Source of the DNA: Pollutiaquabacter sp046052345
Lineage (GTDB): Bacteria > Bacteroidota > Bacteroidia > AKYH767-A > 2013-40CM-41-45
Length of the DNA: 64,000 nt
Assembly: GCA_046052345.1 (NCBI GenBank)
Contig: JBJOMN010000022.1
Span: 158,209-222,208 of the forward strand
Direction of reading: 5' to 3'
Positions within the stretch are counted from its first letter, which is position 1. Each line of letters starts with the position of its first letter. Below the pieces are notes generated by a model. The model was not told where the DNA came from. It saw nothing but the letters and a program-made list of their open reading frames with translations, and made no database searches. Of the stretch, positions 27,058 to 36,095 are shown one piece after another. The translations under genes and the position numbers were made by a program.

Positions 27058-28596
27058 TTGAGCGATTCCAGCAACATATTCCCGGAAGAAAAAGTGGGGC
27101 GTAAGCTGTACGACTACCAGTCGGCGGCTATCGACGATATCTTCAAGCGGCTCGAAAACCATCCTGCCCGCTACAACCTGCTCTACCAGCTTCCCACGGG
27201 GGGAGGCAAGACGGTCATTTTTTCGGAAATAGCGCGCAGGTACATCGCCCTGACAGGCAAGAAGGTCCTCATCCTTACACACCGGATCGAACTTTGCGGA
27301 CAGACTTCACGGATGTTGGACGACTTCGGCGTTTCAAACATGGTGATCAACAGCGCAGTCAAGTCGCTGCCGGTCCCCAATGATTACCTCTGTTTTGTCG
27401 CGATGGTGGAGACGCTGAACAACCGTCTGCGCGACCAGATCCTGGATCTCGACAATGTCGGCCTTCTCATCATCGACGAAGCGCACTACAACTCCTTCGG
27501 AAAGCTTCTGAAGTTCTACGAGAAGGGCGTACTGCTGGGAGTCACGGCTACGCCTTTGAGCTCCAACATCAATATCCGGATGCGCGATACGTATGACGAG
27601 CTCATCATCGGCGAGTCAATTGCTTCCCTGGTGGAAAAGGGATACCTCGCCAAAGCCACCACGTGGCACTATCAGGTCGGGCTGAGTTCGCTGAAGATCG
27701 GATCGAACGGCGATTATACGGTCAGCTCGTCGGAGCTGGTGTACAACAACCTGGCGATGCAGGACAAGCTGCTCAGCGCCTACAGGGAGAAGAGTCTGGG
27801 GAAAAAGACGCTGATCTTCAACAACGGTATCGCCACCTCGCAGTACGTTTACGGTACCTTCCTGGATGCCGGCTATGACATCCGCCACCTTGACCACAAA
27901 CACTCGACCCGCGAACGCCGGGAAATCCTGGAGTGGTTCAGGAACAAACCGGATGCGATCCTCACTTCGGTGAGCATCCTTACCACCGGTTTTGACGAGC
28001 CGGGGGTGGAAAGCATCATTCTCAACCGTGCCACACGTTCACTGACGCTTTATCTGCAGATGATCGGCAGGGGCTCCCGTGTCATCCCGGGCAAGGATAA
28101 GTTCACTGTCATCGATCTTGGCAACAACTTCAAACGGTTCGGGCTGTGGGACGCGCACATCGACTGGGATGCCATATTCCGTAATCCGGAGGCTTATATC
28201 GCTACGATCGTATCGGACGAAGAGATCGAGCGGAATTACAGATATGAGATGCCTGAGGATTTGCGCAGCAGGTTCGGGAAATCAGCCGTCATCGATTTCG
28301 ACGTGAAGGAGGAGTACTCCGATGCCGTCCGCAACCAGCGGAGGCCTATCACTGTGATCGAACGCTCGTTGGAACAGCACATCTCGATTTGCAAGGAAAA
28401 CAGCGGCGGAGGCACCGAAGCGTTGGAGCTGGCCGGACTGCTGCGCGAAGAGATCGAGTATCGTGTGCGTGTCTATGCGCAATGCCTGCACAAGACGACA
28501 GAGAGCTATGTAAAGTGGCTGCAGGAGCAATACAAACAGAAGCTTAAGTTGGCATTGATCCGCAGTTCCTTCTCATCGGACACCGTCGAAGAATGA
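27058..28596 (+). CDS. superfamily 2 DEAD/DEAH helicase
   Basis: 512 residues starting at TTG, the only reasonable start before the conserved YDYQSAAIDDIF; the -7 element just upstream supports it. Motifs: Walker A LPTGGGKT (about 44-51), DEAH box LIIDEAHYN, TAT motif GVTATPLS, and the second domain with SVSILTTGFDEPGV and QMIGRGSRVIPGK containing the arginine finger region. This is the Ssl2/YejH-like class of DNA or RNA helicases. The C-terminal 120 residues form a charged helical extension without a recognised domain. No nuclease or methylase lies beside it, so a restriction system is not supported. Confidence 0.88.
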   Translation: MSDSSNIFPEEKVGRKLYDYQSAAIDDIFKRLENHPARYNLLYQLPTGGGKTVIFSEIARRYIALTGKKVLILTHRIELCGQTSRMLDDFGVSNMVINSAVKSLPVPNDYLCFVAMVETLNNRLRDQILDLDNVGLLIIDEAHYNSFGKLLKFYEKGVLLGVTATPLSSNINIRMRDTYDELIIGESIASLVEKGYLAKATTWHYQVGLSSLKIGSNGDYTVSSSELVYNNLAMQDKLLSAYREKSLGKKTLIFNNGIATSQYVYGTFLDAGYDIRHLDHKHSTRERREILEWFRNKPDAILTSVSILTTGFDEPGVESIILNRATRSLTLYLQMIGRGSRVIPGKDKFTVIDLGNNFKRFGLWDAHIDWDAIFRNPEAYIATIVSDEEIERNYRYEMPEDLRSRFGKSAVIDFDVKEEYSDAVRNQRRPITVIERSLEQHISICKENSGGGTEALELAGLLREEIEYRVRVYAQCLHKTTESYVKWLQEQYKQKLKLALIRSSFSSDTVEE

Positions 28597-28701
28597 TACA
28601 TAGTTGTCGGATGAAAAAATGGTCCGGCTTTTTGATTCTCGGCTTTCATTTTTTCCTGTCAACACAGCACTTACGGAAGCGGACAGTCCTCTATTAAATT
28701 T

Positions 28702-28732
28702 TTGCACCCTATTGCCTAAGTTGCTATCATTG
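28702..28732 (+). promoter_or_regulatory. promoter of the 903-residue membrane protein gene
   Basis: TTG at 28702-28704, 20-base spacer, TATCATTG at 28725-28732: the Bacteroidota pattern with one mismatch. The expected leader before the ATG at 28838 is about 100 bases. Confidence 0.5.
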
Positions 28733-28837
28733 CACGGATAGCATGCTGTCCTGTTCGGAACATTCACGATTTCGTTTCCGAAGCATTGTTCAATTAATTA
28801 GTCGGTTTCATCATTTAACTTCAAAAATTTCTGCTCC

Positions 28838-31549
28838 ATGAAAAATAAAAGGTTGTTTCCCGTATTGGGAATGTCGGCGGTTCTCTCTTTACTTGTCTTT
28901 TGCATGATGAGTCTGACAGCCATTTCAGCGCCATCCGCGGAGCAATCTGACGCCGACACGGGATATCAATCGAAAAAAACGATTTCCATCGTTGCCACCA
29001 TGGTCGATTCCGGTCAGTCATCCACGGACTACTCGGATTATCTGATTTTGCTGGCATTGCTGATCCTGGGAAGTCAGTTGTATGCCCGTGTACGCGGAAA
29101 GAAACCCGAATACCTTTTTGCACTCTCGTCTATCCCGGAATCGATCCGTCAGGTAAAAGCGGTTTGGTGGTTCTTGTTGCCGGTTCTGCTTGTACTGGGA
29201 GCCGCCTATAACGTGCTGGCTTATCTGGTCTGGTTCGTAGCGGAAGTGATTCATTGGTCCGTTGGCCTTCTTATGTGGTGTTATGAGAATATCATCCGAA
29301 GCGGATTATTCTTTTTGACACGGAACATCTGGCATTACCTTTTTGTCTGGCCGTGGCGGCTTTTCCTCAGGGCTTTCGAATTGATGCGCAGCGCTGTCGG
29401 GATGGGGAATTATATCAAGGCTGCGGTAGGACTAGCGTTTGCCTTCCTGCTTCCGTTCCTCGGTAAGTACATCGGCCAGCATTTCTTATCGGACTCCGCC
29501 GGTGAAGATGCTGCTCTTCAGAATGCGATTCGTTTTTTCTTCACGTTGCTTTCCTTGATTCCTGCAGGACTGGCTTGTGTGAGCATCATTTCCGGAGCTC
29601 CGATCCGTACGATTGCTTCCTCCACCCAAGGAAAAAAATATCTCAGGCCACTGGTCTGGGTCATCGGAGGATTCTTGTTGCTGATTCTGGCAGAAGCTTT
29701 TCTGGTTTTCCTGGGAAGCATGACCAGTTTCGTATTTTCCATCAGCGCCGTATTGGCGGGCGGGAATATGTTCCTTTCCCTGCTGATGCTTCTTAATGGA
29801 GCGTTATTCCTCTTCGTCCTTTCTGCCTTGCCTTCCTTTTCAATCGGCTTCGACGGAAATGTGCGTAGCTTTTTTCCTTCTTTCTTCCGTTATCTCGTCA
29901 ACAAGTGGCCGCGCTACCTGCTGACCATCCCGGCCATCATCCTCCCCGGAATCTTCCTAGTGCTGATCCCTTCCCTTATTACGGGTGGAATTGCCTTCGT
30001 AGCGAACAAGGCTGTGGATGTAGGCATGAAGCCCTACATATCCGGAGCCAAAGAACAGCTTGCCCGAATGCCGGCCGCAGACTATAACGCATGGTCGGAT
30101 GTCGACAGCTTCTCCGCGACGGAGGTCGACAGCCTCATGTCACTCGACCTGGAGCGTCTGCAATTACAACACCGTCTTGACAACATTCAGCGTACCCACG
30201 ATTATCTGACAGGAGTCTATTCCGCTCATGCGAAAGAAAACGGGGCCATCACCGTAACTGCGTCCTTGAAGCTGGTTGACACTTTGGAAATCGTTGCTGC
30301 TGAAAGGATGAAAATGGAAAAGCCTGTTTTGACAGTTACGGATTTGTCCGATCTTCTTGAAGCCAGTAATAATAATGCGACTGCAGTCGAGTCCCAACAG
30401 GCCCAATCAGACAATATCACGCAAGAAATCAATAGGCTTGAGGAGGGTCTAAGGAACGTCTGCGTGATGCCGAAGTCCGATAAGCCTGAATCCATTACCG
30501 TTGTAACTCCGAAAGAGGAGGGCTCTGGTGCGATTTTGGACAGCTGTGAAAAGCGAAGAGTCTTATACAGGGATTCGATCGATTTTGAGAAAAACCGTCT
30601 TGAGATTTCAAACAAGAATCTGGAACGTCTGACCGCTATTAAAAAACATCTTGATGAGATCAAGATAGAGGCCGCTGCGCTGGCATCGCAGAGCAGCTTC
30701 TCCGCCTCCTTTGCTCATCTTTTCATCGGACTATGGCTGTGCCTGCTTCTGGCCCTCTCGTTCGCCCCGCTGCTTGCACTTTTCGCCTTAGTGAATCATA
30801 CGGTGCATCAAGATGAAGAGGAGTCCCCGTGGTTGATAAACGAAGAGATCCGGACTGCCCGGAGTGCGAATCCGAATCAACCGCTGTTAGGCCTCATCCT
30901 CCTTCTTTTTTCAGTGGCCGCCCTTCGATTCATCAATCCATGGAATGCTGGCGAACACTTCAATAAGATATACGGCGCTTCCAAGGAGATGGTAGCGGTA
31001 ATGGCCGATAAGACAGGCGGCTTCACCTCGGCTTGTGCAGACATGGTCCGCAAGGCCTCCCTTCGTCCGCTACTTGAATATCTGGAATTAGTTGAAGCCG
31101 GAAACGGGGAGTATGCCCTGCAGAAGCCGGAAGGAGATTCAATGTCGCTCAGTGAAGCGCCGGCAGCGATGGAATTGCCCGACGCCGCACCCGCAGCCGT
31201 ACCTGAAGATCCGGCAGCTATTGCCGCCGAAGCGTTACAGCCTCCGAAAAGAATGCGGATACTGTTGGTCGATTTCCCGTATGAAGACACCAATGCAAGC
31301 CTTCAGGAGGCCCGGAACAGAGCAGACAGCCTGCAAATGGAATGGTTGAACAATTTCTCATTCGACGCACAAGCGGAAGGTTTTGGTGATTCCGAAGTGA
31401 AAGAGATAAACAGTGTCGATGAGCTTTCCCCGGGATTAAGAGAGGTTGTAAACGGTTCATCTGCCGGAAAAGTAGTCTATGTGGATGAGGGTAACGGCGT
31501 CATTACCGTAATCAAGGTCCTTGAGGGTGAAGAATTCAGGGCCGAATAG
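28838..31549 (+). CDS. polytopic membrane protein with coiled coil and possible parvulin-like C-terminal domain
   Basis: 903 residues, no recognised full-length family. A signal peptide or first membrane helix (5-33) is followed by about eight hydrophobic segments up to residue 390 (for example 67-84, 110-135, 195-215, 231-252, 272-293, 300-332, 360-388). Residues 400-620 are soluble with heptad-like helices (425-460, 525-545, 580-615). Two more membrane segments lie at 625-653 and 682-700. After a Pro/Ala-rich linker (770-803), residues 804-897 resemble a divergent PpiC/parvulin fold: MRILLVDFPYED, then LSPGLREVVNG, GKVVYVDEGNG and ITVIKVLEG. A function in envelope protein folding or translocation is inference. 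The gene is monocistronic between its promoter and a strong terminator. Confidence 0.8.
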   Translation: MKNKRLFPVLGMSAVLSLLVFCMMSLTAISAPSAEQSDADTGYQSKKTISIVATMVDSGQSSTDYSDYLILLALLILGSQLYARVRGKKPEYLFALSSIPESIRQVKAVWWFLLPVLLVLGAAYNVLAYLVWFVAEVIHWSVGLLMWCYENIIRSGLFFLTRNIWHYLFVWPWRLFLRAFELMRSAVGMGNYIKAAVGLAFAFLLPFLGKYIGQHFLSDSAGEDAALQNAIRFFFTLLSLIPAGLACVSIISGAPIRTIASSTQGKKYLRPLVWVIGGFLLLILAEAFLVFLGSMTSFVFSISAVLAGGNMFLSLLMLLNGALFLFVLSALPSFSIGFDGNVRSFFPSFFRYLVNKWPRYLLTIPAIILPGIFLVLIPSLITGGIAFVANKAVDVGMKPYISGAKEQLARMPAADYNAWSDVDSFSATEVDSLMSLDLERLQLQHRLDNIQRTHDYLTGVYSAHAKENGAITVTASLKLVDTLEIVAAERMKMEKPVLTVTDLSDLLEASNNNATAVESQQAQSDNITQEINRLEEGLRNVCVMPKSDKPESITVVTPKEEGSGAILDSCEKRRVLYRDSIDFEKNRLEISNKNLERLTAIKKHLDEIKIEAAALASQSSFSASFAHLFIGLWLCLLLALSFAPLLALFALVNHTVHQDEEESPWLINEEIRTARSANPNQPLLGLILLLFSVAALRFINPWNAGEHFNKIYGASKEMVAVMADKTGGFTSACADMVRKASLRPLLEYLELVEAGNGEYALQKPEGDSMSLSEAPAAMELPDAAPAAVPEDPAAIAAEALQPPKRMRILLVDFPYEDTNASLQEARNRADSLQMEWLNNFSFDAQAEGFGDSEVKEINSVDELSPGLREVVNGSSAGKVVYVDEGNGVITVIKVLEGEEFRAE

Positions 31550-31566
31550 GCCTTTAACCGATTCGT

Positions 31567-31597
31567 AAAGGGTGGGACAAAAGCCCACCCTTTTTTA
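31567..31597 (+). terminator. Rho-independent terminator
   Basis: AAAGGGTGGG (31567-31576) pairs perfectly with CCCACCCTTT (31584-31593) around a seven-base loop, followed by a T-run. It lies 17 bases after the stop of the 903-residue membrane protein gene. Confidence 0.92.
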
Positions 31598-31731
31598 TTT
31601 CTACGGGATAGGTGTCCACGGGGGTACGGAAGTTTTCTTCAGAGGGCTTTTGATGATACGAAGCATCCGGCAGGGCTGAACGCGGGATTAATGAGTAATT
31701 TAGTTCCTGTGCCGTTGAGCGCCTCCTGACC

Positions 31732-34227
31732 ATGTATTCGAATATCCTTAAACTCCTGTTACCGATTCTGCTTTTATTCTCGTATCCGGTTTTCGGACAG
31801 TCGGAAATACGTTACCGTTCCGACGACATCCTCTCCGCACTTATCAAATCGAACACTTGCGGATCCGTGCTGTATGTCGCCGCTCATCCGGACGACGAGA
31901 ACACCCGCCTCTTATCCTACCTCGCCCGCGAAAAGAACTACCGCACCGGCTATCTCTCGATCACCCGCGGAGACGGCGGACAGAACCTGATCGGCAAGGA
32001 ACAAGGTGACCTGTTGGGGCTCATACGCACCCAGGAGCTGCTGGCCGCACGACGCGTGGACGGTGCCGAACAGTTCTTCACCCGCGCCTGTGACTTCGGG
32101 TATTCGAAGAATCCGGAAGAGACTTTTTCCTTCTGGAACAAGGACAGCATCCTGTCGGATGTCGTCTTCATCATCCGAAAATTCCGCCCCGACGTGATCA
32201 TCTGCCGTTTCCCGACCACCGGAGAAGGCGGACACGGCCACCACACCGCCTCTGCAATCCTTGCGGAAGAGGCGTTTGAAGCGGCCGGCGACCCGGAACG
32301 TTTTTCATGGCAGCTGGCTCACGTACCGGTATGGCAACCGGCTCGGCTTTTTTGGAACACATTCAATTTCGGGACGAACAACACGACGTCTCCCGATCAG
32401 CTGAAGATCGATGTCGGCATATTCAATCCGTTGCTCGGGAAAAGCCACGGTGAGATCGCCGCGGAAAGCCGGTCCAACCATAAAAGCCAGGGCTTCGGAT
32501 CCGCCGCCATCCGCGGCTCTTCCGTAGAGTACTTCAAACAACTGAAAGGTGAAACCGTCAGCACCGATCCCTTCGAAGGATTGAACACCTCATGGAGCAG
32601 GTTGCCCGGTACGGCAACCCTTCAAAAAAAACTTGAAGCAGTCATCTCGGATTTCAATCAGCGGTCGCCTGAAAAATCAGTTCCCGCCCTTTGTGAGATC
32701 AGGAAAATATTGGAAGCGCTCGACACGAACGACGCATCTGTCCGCTACTGGAAAGCGATCAAACTTGAAGAGAACCGTCGACTCCTCCTTGCGTGTGCCG
32801 GCATCTGGCTGGAAGCGTACGCCTCCGATCCGGTCGCTGTACCCGGTAGCGGCTCCAAGCTCAAGATCCAGGCCGTGAACCGGAGCGGCATCCCGGCAGA
32901 GGTCCTTCGTATTACTTATCCGGATGCGGATTCCCTGACGGAACAGCCGATGAAGAAAAACGAGCTCATGACCTGGAACCATGATTTCAAGGTCCCTTCG
33001 GATATCCCGTATTCCCCGCCCTACTGGCTTGTCGACGAGCATTCTTCCGGACTCTTCGCCATCGACGACCTCCGCATGATAGGAGACGCAGAAAACGCTC
33101 CTGCTTTCTCCGCAAAAGCGACTGTTGCTGTGAACGGAACCGTACTTCAATGCAGCGTTCCGGTCGTTTACAAATCGACCGATCCTGTCCGCGGAGAGGT
33201 TTACCGACCCGTGGAAGTGCTGCCTGCCGTGACCGTCAGTACGGATGAGCGGTCGGCGTCGTTCTTCAACGGAGCCCCTCGTACGATCACCGTCACGTTG
33301 CGTTGCAATACCGATTCTATCAGCGGACGTCTTTCTGGCGCTGTCAGTGACGGATGGTCACTCATCGGTGCGGACACCGCGATCCGGTTCACCAAAAAAG
33401 GAGAAGAAATCCGGATCCGGATCATCATCGTTCCGGGCAAAGCGACTGCCGCAACACTCCGTCTTTTATTCTCTTCGCCTGAACGAGTCTGTTCCAAAGG
33501 CATCCGCCGGATCAAATACGACCACATTCCCGAACAATTCTATCTGCCGGAATCCGTTGTCCGGCTCAGGAACATCGAAATCCGGAAATCGAAGGCGGAC
33601 ATCGGCTACATCGAAGGGGCGGGCGACGCCGTAGCGGATTGTCTGGAGCAAGCAGGGTATGATGTGACCGTGCTGGATGAAGACGCGCTTGAAGCGGGCG
33701 ACTTGGGAAGATTCCGGGCGATCGTCACCGGTGTCCGGGCATTCAACACGGAACAGAACCTCATCCGTTTCCGGTCGACCCTGTTGGACTTTGTGAAGAA
33801 CGGCGGCAACCTCGTTGTCCAATACAACACCAACAACCGTCTCGGACCGGCACCTGAGAAGATAGGACCGTATCCATTTAGCATTTCGAACCAGCGTGTG
33901 ACCGATGAACTGTCCGATGTCCGATTCATCTTGCCGGAGCACTCCTCGCTGAAGAATCCGAATACGTTGTCGAAAGATGATTTCTCGGGATGGATCCAGG
34001 AACGCGGCATCTATTTCGCCGCCTCCGTGGATTCCAACTATGTGCAGCCGTTGGGAATGAATGATCCGGGAGAAAAAGAAACTACCGGCAGTCTGATCAT
34101 CGCACCGTACGGCAAAGGCAACTTCGTCTACTCAGGACTTTCCTTCTTCCGGGAACTGCCTGCCGGTGTCCCGGGCGCCTATAGGCTGTTCATCAACCTG
34201 ATCGAGCTTCCGGAACATTCCGAATGA
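31732..34227 (+). CDS. secreted PIG-L family deacetylase (long form)
   Basis: 831 residues with signal peptide (MYSNILKLLLPILLLFSYPVFG). The N-terminal third is a PIG-L/LmbE N-deacetylase with zinc motifs AHPDDE (H52, D54, D55) and HGHH (H168, H170, H171). PIG-L enzymes remove acetyl groups from N-acetylglucosamine-type sugars. The remaining 550 residues (beta-rich region about 280-600, then a glutamine-amidotransferase-like IGYIEGAGD...ALEAGDLGRFRAIVTGVRAFNT segment about 620-830) follow the long Bacteroidota architecture. The stop overlaps the start of a 38-residue membrane protein (ATGA at 34224-34227), which in turn overlaps a sodium symporter, suggesting extracellular deacetylation linked with solute uptake. 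Confidence 0.9.
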   Translation: MYSNILKLLLPILLLFSYPVFGQSEIRYRSDDILSALIKSNTCGSVLYVAAHPDDENTRLLSYLAREKNYRTGYLSITRGDGGQNLIGKEQGDLLGLIRTQELLAARRVDGAEQFFTRACDFGYSKNPEETFSFWNKDSILSDVVFIIRKFRPDVIICRFPTTGEGGHGHHTASAILAEEAFEAAGDPERFSWQLAHVPVWQPARLFWNTFNFGTNNTTSPDQLKIDVGIFNPLLGKSHGEIAAESRSNHKSQGFGSAAIRGSSVEYFKQLKGETVSTDPFEGLNTSWSRLPGTATLQKKLEAVISDFNQRSPEKSVPALCEIRKILEALDTNDASVRYWKAIKLEENRRLLLACAGIWLEAYASDPVAVPGSGSKLKIQAVNRSGIPAEVLRITYPDADSLTEQPMKKNELMTWNHDFKVPSDIPYSPPYWLVDEHSSGLFAIDDLRMIGDAENAPAFSAKATVAVNGTVLQCSVPVVYKSTDPVRGEVYRPVEVLPAVTVSTDERSASFFNGAPRTITVTLRCNTDSISGRLSGAVSDGWSLIGADTAIRFTKKGEEIRIRIIIVPGKATAATLRLLFSSPERVCSKGIRRIKYDHIPEQFYLPESVVRLRNIEIRKSKADIGYIEGAGDAVADCLEQAGYDVTVLDEDALEAGDLGRFRAIVTGVRAFNTEQNLIRFRSTLLDFVKNGGNLVVQYNTNNRLGPAPEKIGPYPFSISNQRVTDELSDVRFILPEHSSLKNPNTLSKDDFSGWIQERGIYFAASVDSNYVQPLGMNDPGEKETTGSLIIAPYGKGNFVYSGLSFFRELPAGVPGAYRLFINLIELPEHSE

Positions 34228-34340
34228 ACCCGCCCGAGATGAAGAAGATGCCGGAACGTAATAGCGGATATGTCTGGTTGGTCGTTTTCCTTGCCGCCGT
34301 GATACTGTCATTGTATCTATTCACCCGTCACTTCGAATGA
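34224..34340 (+). CDS. 38-residue single-span membrane microprotein
   Basis: Too short for routine ORF calling but well supported by context. It starts in an ATGA overlap with the deacetylase stop and ends in a second ATGA overlap with the symporter start. The protein begins MNPPEMKKMPERNSG, a charged N-terminus, and continues with one hydrophobic span (YVWLVVFLAAVILSLYLF, residues 16-33) and a short tail RHFE. By the positive-inside rule the N-terminus is cytoplasmic. It is likely a small subunit or assembly partner of the symporter; no family is recognised. Confidence 0.75.
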   Translation: MNPPEMKKMPERNSGYVWLVVFLAAVILSLYLFTRHFE

Positions 34341-36049
34341 ACGCGCTGGACTGGATATTACTGTTCGTTACCCTTGCAGGAGTAGTCGTATACGGGATGC
34401 TGCGCAGCCGCAGGCCTGCCGGACTGGAGGGTTATCTCCTGGCAGACCGTAAACTTCCGTGGTACCATGTGGGGTTATCCGTGATGGCCACTCAGGCAAG
34501 TGCGATCACCTTCCTGTCGGCCCCCGGCCAGGCGTACGGAGACGGAATCCGTTTCGTGCAATTCTATTTCGGATTACCCCTGGCGATGATTGTCCTGTGT
34601 ATCTTCTTCCTGCCCGCCTTCCGGGGATTCAAGGTCTATACCGCCTACGAATACCTCGAACGTCGCTTCGACCGTAAAACAAGGACGCTGACCGCGTTTC
34701 TCTTCCTGTTGCAGCGCGGGCTTTCCACCGGCATCACCATCTACGCTCCGTCGATCGTGGTGTCTGCAATATTAGGGATCGATCTGGGATGGACGACCGT
34801 ATTTACCGGCAGCATAGTGATCCTTTATACGGTATCGGGCGGAGCCAAAGCGGTCTCCTACACCCAGGTGTTGCAGATGTCCATCATCTTCACTGGACTG
34901 CTCACCGCGGGGTACATGGTCGTGCACCTGTTGCCGGAGGGTGTCGGGTTCACGGACGCTTTGCACATTGCCGGAAAATCCGGAAGACTGAAGGCGATCG
35001 ATACATCCATCGACCTGGAAAACCGCTACACATTGTGGTCCGGGCTTATTGGCGGATTTTTCCTGCAGCTGTCTTATTTCGGCACCGACCAGTCGCAGGT
35101 GGGCCGTTACCTGACCGGTGAGAGCACTCGGCAAAGCCGGCAAGGGTTGTTGCTGAACGGCTTTGTCAAGATACCGATGCAGTTCTTCATCCTGCTGATC
35201 GGCACACTCGTTTTCTCCTTCTATCAGTTCCACCAGCCGCCTGCCTATTTCAATCGGCAGCTTTTGGAGGAGGTCCGGAAAAGCCCCGCCGGAGCAGAAC
35301 TGGAAATGCTGGAAGAAGGTTATTCCAAGCGTCACCTCGAGAAAAGGGTGTGCGTGGAAGCGCTTACGGCAGCAATACATCGTGAGGACGTCCGGGAAAC
35401 AGACATCCTTCGCAAGGAATTGACAGGATTGAACTGCAGCTGTGACAGCATCCGGAAAAAAATCGTGGCTACTATTCAAAGAGAACGTCCGGAAGCGGAT
35501 GCCAACGATACTAATTATGTCTTCCTCACATTCGTGCTCGACTACCTTCCGCACGGACTGATAGGGATCCTCATCGCCATCATCCTGTTGGCCGCCATGG
35601 GATCGACCGCAAGCGGACTGAATTCACTCGGCTCCACGACCGTAGTGGATATTCTAAGGGCCTCCGAAAAACAAAACCACGGCGACGATCCCCGCTGGGT
35701 CCGGACTTCGCGCATCAGCACTGCAGCATGGGGCGTATTTTCCATCATCGTGGCGCTGTATGCCGGCCGACTGGGAAACCTGATAGAAGCGGTCAACATC
35801 CTTGGCTCGCTGTTTTACGGTACCATACTTGGCATTTTCCTGACGGCGTTTTTCCTGAAAGGCGTACGAGGAAACTCCGTATTCCTGGCCGCCGTGGTCA
35901 CTGAAGGTCTGGTGATGCTCGCCTGGTGGACGGACTTCAGCGCCTTCCTTTGGCTGAACCTGCTCGGTGCCGTTTCGGTCATGGTCTTTTCGCTGATAGC
36001 GGACGTGCTCCTGCCTGCGAGCAAAAAAAGTAGTATCGAGCAGAAATAA
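34337..36049 (+). CDS. sodium:solute symporter (SSS family)
   Basis: 570 residues with the 13 or so membrane segments of the SSS family. Family landmarks include LEGYLLADRKLPWYHVGLSV (29-48), SAITFLSAPGQAYGDG (56-71), and the C-terminal GSTASGLNSLGSTTVVDI block that forms part of the sodium site. A charged insertion of about 95 residues (about 306-400) lies between two membrane segments. The substrate is unknown; linkage to a secreted PIG-L deacetylase suggests a sugar or amino-sugar-derived compound. Translation is coupled to the 38-residue membrane protein by an ATGA overlap. Confidence 0.9.
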   Translation: MNALDWILLFVTLAGVVVYGMLRSRRPAGLEGYLLADRKLPWYHVGLSVMATQASAITFLSAPGQAYGDGIRFVQFYFGLPLAMIVLCIFFLPAFRGFKVYTAYEYLERRFDRKTRTLTAFLFLLQRGLSTGITIYAPSIVVSAILGIDLGWTTVFTGSIVILYTVSGGAKAVSYTQVLQMSIIFTGLLTAGYMVVHLLPEGVGFTDALHIAGKSGRLKAIDTSIDLENRYTLWSGLIGGFFLQLSYFGTDQSQVGRYLTGESTRQSRQGLLLNGFVKIPMQFFILLIGTLVFSFYQFHQPPAYFNRQLLEEVRKSPAGAELEMLEEGYSKRHLEKRVCVEALTAAIHREDVRETDILRKELTGLNCSCDSIRKKIVATIQRERPEADANDTNYVFLTFVLDYLPHGLIGILIAIILLAAMGSTASGLNSLGSTTVVDILRASEKQNHGDDPRWVRTSRISTAAWGVFSIIVALYAGRLGNLIEAVNILGSLFYGTILGIFLTAFFLKGVRGNSVFLAAVVTEGLVMLAWWTDFSAFLWLNLLGAVSVMVFSLIADVLLPASKKSSIEQK

Positions 36050-36053
36050 GAAA

Positions 36054-36080
36054 GGCCGGCTTATTTGCCGGCCCGATCTT
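36054..36080. terminator. bidirectional hairpin terminator between convergent genes
   Basis: GGCCGGC (36054-36060) and GCCGGCC (36067-36073) pair around a TTATTT loop, between the symporter stop and the convergent DUF2911 gene. The T-rich tails are modest on both strands, so efficiency is uncertain. Confidence 0.65.
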
Positions 36081-36095
36081 TTAGTAAGGGGGATT

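Noticed and set aside
27058..28596. Restriction or defence system around the superfamily 2 helicase
   Set aside because: No methyltransferase, nuclease or other defence-type gene adjoins it.
34772..35554. 260-codon open frame antisense to the sodium symporter
   Set aside because: Composition follows the overlapped gene, and no motif or start context supports it; the symporter frame has clear family motifs.
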